Positions 52,321 through 60,648 of a DNA stretch of 64,000 nt are shown here, one piece after another (the stretch's first letter is position 1; every line of letters begins with the position of its first letter). Source of the stretch: an endosymbiont of Escarpia spicata (lineage in GTDB: Bacteria > Pseudomonadota > Gammaproteobacteria > Chromatiales > Chromatiaceae); NCBI GenBank assembly GCA_003349915.1, contig QFXE01000011.1, forward strand, positions 1 to 64,000, written 5' to 3'. The position numbers were made by a program, and so were the translations under genes. Below the pieces are notes generated by a model, which ran no database searches, had not been told where the DNA came from, and saw only the letters and a program-made list of their open reading frames with translations.

Positions 52321-54069
52321 TTATCTTCTTGCGATCGCAGAGCGGACGCGCGTACCCGCAAACGGCGCCGGGTCGTTCACTGCAGGATCGATCAGCATTG
52401 CTGCATCACCACTGCCATCCTTGGTCAGCATGGAGAAGTGAGGCGGCACCAGATGATCGTCACCCACGCAGGTAACTGGCAATGCCTGTGCAGAAGGGAT
52501 GAACTCCTCGCCAAAGTCGACGTTGCGATCCTCCTCCTTTACGAGCTTATAACCTGCAGGGGTATTCGCCTCCACGATATAGTCACCGGGCAGCATGCCT
52601 TCGAAGCCAACCGAGGCAACAGCCGGAGTATTATAGAAGGCGGTGAGCTTGGTCTGGATTGCAACCGGCAAAGAGACCCTGTCATATCCTTCGAATGCCC
52701 AGCCACCATCAAACACACCGGGACGGATCTGGTTAAAATTGCGCAGACCATCGTAGCAGTCGGGGGTCGTGCCGGTAGCCGGGTCTGCCGGGTCCGTAAA
52801 GAAAGTGAACGACTCACCCTGGCAACCTGTAGGCAGGCTGTCATCCCAACTGTCGGAGTAGCCTACATTGAGCGCATCGCCCAAGTCGAATGTGGTATTG
52901 CCATTCCGGTCGATGTCCTCGGGACCGGGGAAGTTACCCTGGGGATAGTTGTCTGCATCCGCCAAGTCGACCAGGCCGTTCATATTGACGTCATCAATTA
53001 CGTTGTCGTCTGCATCGAATACGCCATCACCATCCCAGTCGATATCGCAGGAATCAGCAGGAAAATTATTCAGCGGAAAACAGTCGATGTCGCCATCAGC
53101 GTAGAGGTTCAACTGAACGCGGGGAATACCGGGCTCCCAAGTCTCTACAGCGGTAAACCGGGGATCATCCTCAGCGCGAGTGATCGCGTAGTGGACCATA
53201 CCGGAGATGCCACCGTTTTCACCCACGAAAGTCGTGGTGAAGCCGTTCGCAATGCTCGGGAACTCAAAAGTTTTGTAGTCGGCCTTGCCGAACTGCATCA
53301 CGCTGGTCTGACCCAGGAATTGCTGGAAGGCCTGGGTCAGCACTACACCAGTCTCCGTACGGGAAAGGTTGTTACCGGTATTCGGATTGTTTTCTTCGCC
53401 CCCTGCAGGACAGGTACCGGTGACAGGATCATAGCTGACGCCGGCCGCACACTGTGGCTGTGGAGTGAGTTGATCGAAGGAGGGGTAGGTCCAGCCATTA
53501 TCGGGCAGGACCGCACCACCGGCGTCAACCACGAAGGTGGCACCGGTCGCCTTCTTGTTTGCGAAACTTGCTTCCGCCACCAACCAGTGGAAGAAGGGGA
53601 AGACCGTATCGAAAGGCGCCTCCCCACCGTTGTCTGTGGCGAAGTTCTGATAGACGGTGCCATCGCGCCAGCGGATGGTGACATCCTGACTCTCAGGGCC
53701 GATGCCCGCCTCAGTCGGATCCCAGAAACCATCCTGATCGGAATCACTGAAGACAGCGGTGTTCAGACGTCCAAACCAGTTGAAGACAGAGACGTCACCA
53801 AAATCACAGGATAGACCACCGTTACAGGTGCCACCTGTCGTATCGACAGAAAAAGCCGTCTGGGCGAATACCGCCGTCATATTGGCGTCCCATATCGCAA
53901 GCTGGTAGCTGCCCGGCGCGAGATTAGGAATCGCAAAAGTTGAATCTGCAGCACAGGGGGCGGCATAAAGACCTTTGCCCAAAGCGCCGTTAACCATGCT
54001 GTTCAAAGCCACCCAGCAGGCTGGAAAATCGCGCCCACTGAAAAAGGTGAAATTAGGCGGACGTGACAT
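52321..54069 (-). CDS. Giant surface protein, second segment: SdrD-like and EF-hand-like domains
   Basis: The middle part of the same giant protein. It opens with an SdrD_B/CNA-B-like domain (STFAIPNLAPGSYQLAIWDA), contains acidic EF-hand/dockerin-like calcium loops around residues 340-395 (DWDGDGVFDADDN; DIDRNGNTTFDLGDA), and closes with another such beta domain (GMLPGDYIVEANTPAGYKLV). It begins 8 bp after the stop of the preceding segment: NISGKVT in one frame continues as DQHMSRPPNFTFFSG in the other across a one-base insertion near 54079-54082. It ends through a second slip near 52335-52350, in GTACGCGCG. Confidence 0.75.
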   Translation of the reverse strand: MSRPPNFTFFSGRDFPACWVALNSMVNGALGKGLYAAPCAADSTFAIPNLAPGSYQLAIWDANMTAVFAQTAFSVDTTGGTCNGGLSCDFGDVSVFNWFGRLNTAVFSDSDQDGFWDPTEAGIGPESQDVTIRWRDGTVYQNFATDNGGEAPFDTVFPFFHWLVAEASFANKKATGATFVVDAGGAVLPDNGWTYPSFDQLTPQPQCAAGVSYDPVTGTCPAGGEENNPNTGNNLSRTETGVVLTQAFQQFLGQTSVMQFGKADYKTFEFPSIANGFTTTFVGENGGISGMVHYAITRAEDDPRFTAVETWEPGIPRVQLNLYADGDIDCFPLNNFPADSCDIDWDGDGVFDADDNVIDDVNMNGLVDLADADNYPQGNFPGPEDIDRNGNTTFDLGDALNVGYSDSWDDSLPTGCQGESFTFFTDPADPATGTTPDCYDGLRNFNQIRPGVFDGGWAFEGYDRVSLPVAIQTKLTAFYNTPAVASVGFEGMLPGDYIVEANTPAGYKLVKEEDRNVDFGEEFIPSAQALPVTCVGDDHLVPPHFSMLTKDGSGDAAMLIDPAVNDPAPFAGTRVRSAIARR

Positions 54070-54076
54070 GTGCTGA

Positions 54077-55156
54077 TCATGTCACCTTACCTGAGATATT
54101 TGCGGTCTGTTCACCAGGTAGAGGCGGCTGCAGGGGTGGGAACCCACCTGCCTGCCCCACGACGTACTCACTGCTCGCCTTGGTAAAACCCACGAAGACG
54201 TGCGGACCAGGCAGACCAAATTCAACGAACACCGGTGGCTCGTTGGCCTTGACCCAGGCGTCGATAACCTTGGTGCCCTCAATAGTGGTGATCTGCTGCC
54301 AATTGGAACCCGTTGGCGGAATCATGATGGTGCCGTACTTGCCCGGCGCCAGATTCTTCACCGTGAGGAAGCCGTCCTGATCGGGGTGCATGGTACCGTC
54401 ACCCAGCACAGCCACCACGGGTGCGCCAGCAGTCATGCAGACAAAGTTGGTCAGCGGATTGAGGTCCGGATTCCCGTTGATATCGCAGGTCCGATCATAG
54501 GTCGTACCCAACGGGTTGGCGAATGCATCCTGGATGACCTGACCGCCATTTTGACCATACTTACCGGCTGGCTCTTCCAGGAAGAGCGAGAAGCCGCTCC
54601 AGTCCACATGCCCCGCATTCCCTACCGGAGGATTAATCTCCTGGGGCAGATCGGGGTTGCCGTTGACCGGGTAGTGGTCATGGAAAAGATAGAACGAAAT
54701 CTGCGCGGTGGGAATCGGCTGCTGCTGAACCGTAACAGTGACGGTCTGCTGATCCGTGCCTGTGGCATCAATAGTGACTGAATCACCGGAGAGACTGTGC
54801 CCGGAGAACGGCAGGACAGAGATATAATAGCTCTTATTGTCCTCTACATCCGCAACCACGGCCTGGGCGGTGTCAGAATAACCGCTCAACCCCGCACCAG
54901 TAATCGAATTGATCGCTGGTGGATGGTTACTGCGATGAAAGCCCAGCGAGAGCATATCGCCAGTGCTGACATCAGGCGTTACCGCGTAGGTTGTGTCTTC
55001 TTGCATCAACCAGCGGAAGCCATTCACAGGAGTTCCGTTTTGATCCTGCACATTTAGTGTGACTTGCCCCGAATGGACCGCCGAAACGGCCAACATAGAC
55101 AAGGCAATGGCGAAGTTAAAAACCCCTGTTTTGCCTTTTCTCATCTTATTGTTCAT
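54077..55156 (-). CDS. Giant surface protein, first segment with signal peptide
   Basis: The N-terminal 360 residues of the giant protein. The frame is open to 55213, but the ATG at 55156 has GGAGAG upstream and begins a signal peptide (GVFNFAIALSMLAVSAVHSG). Several beta domains follow (QVTLNVQDQNGTPVNGFRWL; ISFYLFHDHYPVNG; GFLTVKNLAPGKYGTIMIPP). The frame stops at TGA 54077-54079, one base slip before the next segment. Frame-restored, the whole protein spans 55156-49319 and would be about 1,940 residues. It is transcribed after the cytochrome gene's terminator. Confidence 0.75.
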   Translation of the reverse strand: MNNKMRKGKTGVFNFAIALSMLAVSAVHSGQVTLNVQDQNGTPVNGFRWLMQEDTTYAVTPDVSTGDMLSLGFHRSNHPPAINSITGAGLSGYSDTAQAVVADVEDNKSYYISVLPFSGHSLSGDSVTIDATGTDQQTVTVTVQQQPIPTAQISFYLFHDHYPVNGNPDLPQEINPPVGNAGHVDWSGFSLFLEEPAGKYGQNGGQVIQDAFANPLGTTYDRTCDINGNPDLNPLTNFVCMTAGAPVVAVLGDGTMHPDQDGFLTVKNLAPGKYGTIMIPPTGSNWQQITTIEGTKVIDAWVKANEPPVFVEFGLPGPHVFVGFTKASSEYVVGQAGGFPPLQPPLPGEQTANISGKVT

Positions 55157-55607
55157 AACTTTCACTCTCCGAGCTATGAAAGACCCTGAAATCAGAATCA
55201 TTCCCCACGCCATAACGGCGCATCTCCCGTAAAAAAAGAAATTTGTTGGACTACGGTGACAAATTTAGGCTGAACAAGTCCCGGGGACTACCGGCAGAAC
55301 TAAGAATGATTGGCTGCACGACTCCCCAGTTAAAAGCAGGAAAAAATGCAGACAGCGGGCAGGTGAACCCCTACCTTGCAGCTAGAGTATCGACGGGAGG
55401 AAATACAGTCTTCCAATCAAAACACAAAGAAAAACAGTAGCTTTGAGTGGTAGGGTTGAGTCGATAGAAGGGAGGGTTTGGCAGACGTGCCGTACTTACA
55501 TAACGGCAGGAGGGCTGAAAACTTTAAAAAAAAACAGCGCCCAAAGAAAAACCCGCGTGCAAAGCAGCGCGGGTAAAGGGGATTGGGCTGAAGAGACTGT
55601 TTATTTA
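55157..55607. other. Gap between cytochrome and giant-protein genes
   Basis: About 450 bases without a supportable gene, containing the cytochrome gene terminator (55541-55574) and, presumably, the promoter of the giant surface protein on the minus strand. No clear promoter motif recognised. Confidence 0.45.
55541..55574 (-). terminator. Rho-independent terminator of the multihaem cytochrome gene
   Basis: On the minus strand ACCCGCG, loop containing CTGCTTTGCA, CGCGGGT, then TTTTCTTT: a GC-rich stem followed by a U-tract, about 35 bp past the stop codon at 55608. The clearest intrinsic terminator in the window. Confidence 0.8.
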
Positions 55608-57466
55608 TTACAGTTCATTTTCATGACAGTGCGTGCAGCTCACCGGCTCTCCTCTGACAAGAGTGATCGACTCGCCCTCGTTGGACAGCGTGCGGTCTGT
55701 CGCCGCACGGGCGAGTACCGTTCCCTCGCCGTTCACACCATGACAGGCACGGCAGGCGTCGGGGTTTTTCTCAGCCAGGCTTTCATGTCCGCCATTGGAG
55801 AAAGAAGTATCTCCAACCGGGTGCATGCCATGTGGTCCTTCAAGAGTATTGCCCAGGTCACCTGTGTGACAGGTGCTGCATTCAGAAACCGTGCCGGTGT
55901 GCCCCTGCAACTGTACGGCAGCGACATTATCGTTGGCATCTGGGTTCTTGTTCGGCCAAATACCATGAGTGGCGCCGTGGCAAGCCTCGCAGAAGATACC
56001 TTCGTGGCCTGTACTTACCCGGTAAAGCATCGGGTTGCCGATACGGGGATCATCAGGACCGGACACTGCAGGATTGTTGGCCTCAATCGCATTTTCGGCA
56101 AAGCGTTTATTGGTGGGAACAATCGGGGTGGCCTTGGCATCGTCGCTACGGAAGGCCTGAAACAGACGGATACCGTCCACATTCGCATCGGCATCGACAT
56201 TGTTGACCACCGTGCCGACAGTACCTGACAGACTATCCATGGCATCACCGGTATGGCAGGAACCGCAACCGGGTTCGTTGGCCCAGGGAACACGTGGCTG
56301 GCTGTTGCCTACATCCTCTGCAACCAGCTCCGGCGTTTTATAGAAATCGCCACCCAACTCGAAGGCACCCACGGCTGAAGGCGGGGTCGGTGCAACATTG
56401 CGGGTAAAGTCGTTACCCACCTGTTCCATGTTGCCGTGGCAGTCCTGACAGAGCATTCCGCCATTTGACATGGCACCACGCAGACAGTCGGTGCGTCGGC
56501 CAGGATGACACTGATAACAGGTTGCTTCCAGGGCATCCCGGCGCTCCTGAAAGTTCTCAACTATGCCAAGATCGTTTTTGATCGCTGGCGGCATATCGGG
56601 GAAGAGCTTGTCGCCATTGGCATCTTTAACGGTACCGTGGTGGCTGTGCATCACATTGGACATGGATTTGTGTTTGATCTGATCACGTCCGTTTGCCAGG
56701 GAATCCGATATTGTTACACCGTTGAGCACGAGTGGTCCGTCATTCTCAGGTCCCAGCGGACCCAACTGCGCCAGATCAAGCGCTGGTGTGTAGTGGCAGG
56801 TCTGGCAGACCACCGGCTGGGAGTTTTCCAGATCAGTGCCATGCTTCTGGTCATGCAGACGGACCAGGTTGAGGTCCGCGGCATACTCCAGGCTGACATC
56901 CAGAGGTACGGAGTCAAATTGTGGATCATCAAACTCTGCTATAGCTATTGTTGTCAGATTCCTGGTGGCCTCGCCATTTCCGCCATTCTCAGGTGCGTTG
57001 TGACAGGAACCACAATTGGCCTCACCGGAGATCGGAACAACCGTATCGTTGGATGCCAGAACAGTTCCGCCTGCATCGATTGCCTGAACCCGAAACAGGA
57101 GCCAGGGATTTTCAAGGCCGAAGTCATCATAGGCAGTCAAAGGTATTCCTGGCGCTTCATACCAGTTCACACCTTCCTTTACATAACCGAATTTAAAGGC
57201 TGGGTTGGTAAAGAAGGGTTGATCAATCACAAAGGCTTCGAACAGCTCGGTGAGATTGTCCGCATAAGCGCCATGGCGACCGGGCATGGACTGTTGATCC
57301 GCAGTCAAGTTGCCATCACCCAGATAGAGCTGCTCCACATTCGGCATGGGCAGGCCCAGATCCAGGATATTGGCGCCTGGCGGATAGAAGGCCGGCAGGA
57401 TCCCTTGTGGATAGAAGGCATCGTAAGCAGCCAGCGCGCCTTCCCAGAAGTTGGTTTTATATACCG
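55608..57466 (-). CDS. Multihaem c-type cytochrome, C-terminal segment with nine haem sites
   Basis: An exported electron-transfer protein. Nine CxxCH haem-binding motifs are visible, in order: CGSCH, CQTCH, CYQCH, CQDCH, CGSCH, CEACH, CSTCH, CRACH, CTHCH, the last six residues from the end. Homologous coding starts at about KTNFWEGALAAYDAFYPQG; the open frame extends upstream to 57716 but only as an out-of-frame shadow of the N-terminal segment. A one-base indel near 57459-57466 separates the two parts. The restored protein would be about 860 residues. Neighbouring copper proteins and surface scaffolds suggest a role in carrying electrons across or outside the outer membrane. Confidence 0.85.
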
Positions 57467-58191
57467 GGCAGCATGCTGGAGGCAACAGGACCTGAGCCGG
57501 CAGAGTTAATGCCGCTAAGGATAGGATCAAGCGGGTTTGACGCCGCCGAATAGATAACACTAACGCCATCAGCAGGCAGCATGATTTTCGGGTCATTGCC
57601 TTGCTGGATAACTGTGGCATGCAGTACATTGAAGGGGGGCAGAATACTGGATACACGGGTATCCAAGTCGCCGCAGTGCATTCCCAGATCGTTGATGGCG
57701 AAGATCTTATAGCCATTCTGGTTGACCAGAGGTTGCTCGGCTACCGGGATGCCGGGGGTTCCATTCTGGCTTGTGGAGTTGATCGAGACCTCGGTCCCAA
57801 CCGGTGGAGGTATTACAGGGGGAGGCGTTCCGCCACCGGTATCACCTGAATCGCAATCATGAGGGGCATGCTTGACTCGCTTCTCGGCAACCATCCCATC
57901 TGATTGAGCTGCCCGCACACTGCAGGGAACCACAGCCAGATCGTACTCTTTGAATTTCCATTCATCGTCATCGATAGTCATGCTATTGATCACGGCCTGG
58001 TCAGATGCATACATCAGGGTGACTGTTTTGTCCCCCATTCCCTTGCCTTTTACATTCAGACGGGATTTCTCACTATCCCATTTGGCTTCTTCGATTTTGA
58101 ATCCGTCACTACCTGCTGAGGAGATCCCCGGTAGTGAGATACACAAGACAACTCCGGCGCTAACTAGAACTCGCACGTAGTTTGTAAACAT
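57457..58191 (-). CDS. Multihaem cytochrome, N-terminal segment with signal peptide
   Basis: Signal peptide (VRVLVSAGVVLCISLPGISS), a small Ig-like beta domain (FKIEEAKWDSEKSRLNVKG ... VPCSVRA), a Pro/Gly linker (GGGTPPPVIPPPVG) and a domain with the striking motif FAINDLGMHCGDLDTR, whose His-Cys pair precedes the haem region. It ends at TAA in GTATATAAAACC after MLPGI; one base fewer would continue into KTNFWEGALAAYD, the start of the nine-haem region. The segment's product alone would be a haemless stub. Confidence 0.78.
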   Translation of the reverse strand: MFTNYVRVLVSAGVVLCISLPGISSAGSDGFKIEEAKWDSEKSRLNVKGKGMGDKTVTLMYASDQAVINSMTIDDDEWKFKEYDLAVVPCSVRAAQSDGMVAEKRVKHAPHDCDSGDTGGGTPPPVIPPPVGTEVSINSTSQNGTPGIPVAEQPLVNQNGYKIFAINDLGMHCGDLDTRVSSILPPFNVLHATVIQQGNDPKIMLPADGVSVIYSAASNPLDPILSGINSAGSGPVASSMLPGI

Positions 58192-58322
58192 ATTGGCAAT
58201 TCCCCCTGGTATATGTAGGTGCCTTCAGTCGCTGAGATCGACCGCTGACTCTGTATACCAAGGTAGCCAGTGAATCTTAAGAATCGCTTAAAGTTTTGGG
58301 AATTATTTCACAATTTTTCAAC

Positions 58323-59195
58323 CTAGAGCGGAATGGATTTCCTAATAGGAATTTTAATCACGACCTGGAGTCCTCTTCCTTCTTCGCCATCTTTCAATGT
58401 GACCGCCCCACCATGCAGTCTCACCGCGCTATGAACGATCGACAGGCCAAGGCCACTACCCTGACCAGTAGTGCCGATGAGGCGGTGAAACCGGCCGAAA
58501 ACCAACGCCTTGTTGTGATCGGCAATACCTGGCCCGGCATCTATTACCACAAGGGAGACAAAATCATCATCGGCGAAGAGACTAACCTTAATCACTCCGC
58601 CGGCAGGGGTAACACGGACCGCATTATCCAAAAGATTTCTCAAGGCAGTGGCAAGCAACTCCCAATTACCCTTGAGTTTCACCGGATTAGGGGCATCCAG
58701 TTCAAGGGCAACGCCCTTTTCAAGGTAGCCGGGAGCATATTCCGATACCACCTCAACCGATAGCTTCTTCAAATCCAAGAAGGCAAATTCCAACATTGCC
58801 ACATCCGGCTCCATGCGAGAAAACACCAACAACTGTTCCACCAGACGATTGAGTTTTGACAAGCCTTTCAAAGCCTGATTTAGCGAATGTTTCCGTTCAC
58901 TTTCATCACTACATTCAAGTGCCGCATGAATTTGAACGACAGAACCCGCGAGTGGGGTCCGCAGCTCATGGGCAGCATCGGCAGTAAACCTGTTGTAACG
59001 TTCGATGGATAATTGCAGCTTGTGGAACAGATCGTTGATAGCATTCACCAACACCTTCGCTTCAACAGGTACTATCGCAGTGTCGATTGCTTCAAGATTG
59101 GTGGCACTGCGCGCGCCTATTTGATGAACCAGTCTCTCCAGGGGATTCAATGCCCGTACAACAACCCACCAAAGCACCCCGATCATCGGTATCAA
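58323..59195 (-). pseudogene. Sensor histidine kinase lacking its N-terminal half
   Basis: The C-terminal part of an OmpR-partner kinase of the PhoQ/QseC type: the second transmembrane helix (IPMIGVLWWVVVRAL), a HAMP linker, the H-box AADAAHELRTPLAG near residue 77, the N-box LLDNAVRVTPAGG near residue 188, and G-boxes DAGPGI and GQGSGLGLSIV. The first helix and the periplasmic sensor (normally about 150-170 residues) are missing. The sequence just upstream belongs to the response regulator's receiver domain, so a deletion near 59195 fused the two genes out of frame. Confidence 0.8.
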
Positions 59196-59505
59196 AGGGT
59201 TTTACCAAGTAGTCATCTGCACCGTTGTCGAGTGCAAACACACGGTTGGAGATGCTACTGCGAGCGGTAAGAACCAGTATCGGCACATCATTTTCCGCTG
59301 ACCGGACAATTTTCAGAATGTCGAAGCCTGAGATATCGGGAAGATTGATATCTAGCAGCACCACATCGGGATCCGTCTCAGATATCGCGGTGAGCGCAGA
59401 GCGTCCATCACGAACTCATTCCAACTGATCCCCCCTCCGAGAGAGAACCTTACTAATACCGTCACCAAGGAGTTCATCATCTTCCACTAAAAGAAGTCGA
59501 GTCAT
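59190..59505 (-). pseudogene. Response regulator remnant with nonsense codon and deletion
   Basis: The receiver domain of an OmpR-family regulator: starting at the ATG of 59505 it reads MTRLLLVEDDELLGDGISKV, and further on VVLLDINLPDISGFD (phospho-acceptor Asp), VLTARSS and DDYLVKPF (conserved Lys). At 59416-59418 a TGA replaces the codon where relatives typically have Trp (E-W-V-R-D-G). The winged-helix DNA-binding domain is absent: after LVKPF the sequence runs into the kinase's second helix in another frame. Two independent lesions make this a pseudogene. Confidence 0.82.
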
Positions 59506-59699
59506 GGCATAAGTTACCCAATTTTCAGAGATCGGTGAATTTAACATGGACCCAAATCCAGAATTAGGCAAGAAATGGCAGTCCATCAGACTTTCGGGAT
59601 CAAGCGGCCAGCGCCCTGAAATCCCTGAATTTAAAGGGATAATTATTTCCCCATTTTATGAAGAAAAATTAAGCCTAAAGAGATGAAACATCAACCAAA
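59506..59699. other. Short spacer between gspB and the two-component remnant
   Basis: About 190 bases. A small hairpin (ATCCCT / AGGGAT, near 59618-59642) lies past the gspB stop. No gene is seen. Confidence 0.35.
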
Positions 59700-60647
59700 C
59701 TAAGTAGACTTCCGATAGACCACATCCTTATCAATCCTCACCAAACCATTCCCATAGTCAATAACGATGCCATGCGGCGTCACCTGGGACAACTTTACGC
59801 TGCTGCCCTGCAATTGATCCCCCTCCCGATACTTACGCATATTGATAATGGCAAAGCGTTTGTCCGCATTGGAATTGTAGACATGCACGTTGATTGTGAT
59901 ATCGGGTATCGGCAGCCTTTTCGTATAGGGCAATTCAAAGATCAGAGGAATTTCACTGTCTGATTTATTTGCCACGATCTCAGGCGAGGGAGGCTCAGCA
60001 TTCACTAACATCGTCGGCGGTGGCTGTACGAAAGGCAGGGCTACGGGGATCTGCTGCTCGGTCGGCTCACCAACCTCACTACTCAAGCGATTCGCTGACC
60101 CGGAGTCTGGATCACCGCCTTCAACAGCATCGCTGACTTCCACTGTTTTCCGGTCAGTGGGGGTATCGGGCGGGTTGCTCTGTCGATCAACTGTTACAGG
60201 CGACGGCACACTTGTTGTCAGAACGTTACTTTTATTCGCCGCCTTAGCCTCGTTGAAATCCATCACGCGTATTTCAGGGCTGCCCATTACATTAGGTTTC
60301 CTTGGCGCCTCTTGTTGCTGTCCCCCCCTTTTTATCGAGGCCAGCAAAGGGGTGCCCCGCTGTTGTGTGGAAAGGTTTTTCTTCGGCAATTCCTTTTTAG
60401 GCGGCAGATGCCGGACCGTCTGCGTTTCACTCATTTGTTCAGCAGGGACAGGGGCATTGATACCGTTAAGTACAAGCAACGCGGCAATCCCGCTCAGCAA
60501 CAGTAGCCCCATCGCGGCAATAAGCCATTTCGGCTTGTAGTTTGCCTTTGGGCTGCCTGACGTTGGCGTTCGTTCAGCGTCATCACCTTTGTTCCTCTCT
60601 CTGTCTGCCTGATCCAATGCATTTAATATATATGACATATCGCCCAC
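59700..60647 (-). CDS. gspB: GspB-like general secretion pathway protein
   Basis: Inner-membrane partner of GspA/ExeA that helps assemble the type II secretin through peptidoglycan. A short cytoplasmic N-terminus (MSYILNALDQADRERNKG, the typical GspB start) is followed by one transmembrane helix (LIAAMGLLLLSGIAALLVLN, about residues 40-60), a long Pro/Thr-rich periplasmic linker, and the conserved C-terminal domain (INVHVYNSNADKRFAIINMR ... GIVIDYGNGLVRID). At 315 residues it is longer than many GspB, due to the linker. The frame also offers a start three codons earlier than MSYIL. It is adjacent to the gspA gene, 1 bp apart. Confidence 0.88.
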   Translation of the reverse strand: MGDMSYILNALDQADRERNKGDDAERTPTSGSPKANYKPKWLIAAMGLLLLSGIAALLVLNGINAPVPAEQMSETQTVRHLPPKKELPKKNLSTQQRGTPLLASIKRGGQQQEAPRKPNVMGSPEIRVMDFNEAKAANKSNVLTTSVPSPVTVDRQSNPPDTPTDRKTVEVSDAVEGGDPDSGSANRLSSEVGEPTEQQIPVALPFVQPPPTMLVNAEPPSPEIVANKSDSEIPLIFELPYTKRLPIPDITINVHVYNSNADKRFAIINMRKYREGDQLQGSSVKLSQVTPHGIVIDYGNGLVRIDKDVVYRKST

Positions 60648-60648
60648 C

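Noticed and set aside
52312..53814. A 500-codon plus-strand open frame
   Set aside because: Antisense shadow of the SdrD-like/EF-hand-like segment, with no signal peptide, motif or ribosome-binding site.
52300..54090. Programmed ribosomal frameshifting as an explanation for the split giant gene
   Set aside because: Neither site has a slippery heptamer or downstream stem; the slips look like one-base indels.
57457..57716. The 80-codon N-terminal extension of the cytochrome open frame
   Set aside because: It overlaps the in-frame GMHC segment and its translation (MAIRSSPSTIWECTAATWIP) is a shifted reading of it.
59416..59418. TGA in the receiver domain as a selenocysteine or recoded codon
   Set aside because: The position is normally Trp, there is no known selenoprotein of this type, and the same gene carries a second disabling deletion.
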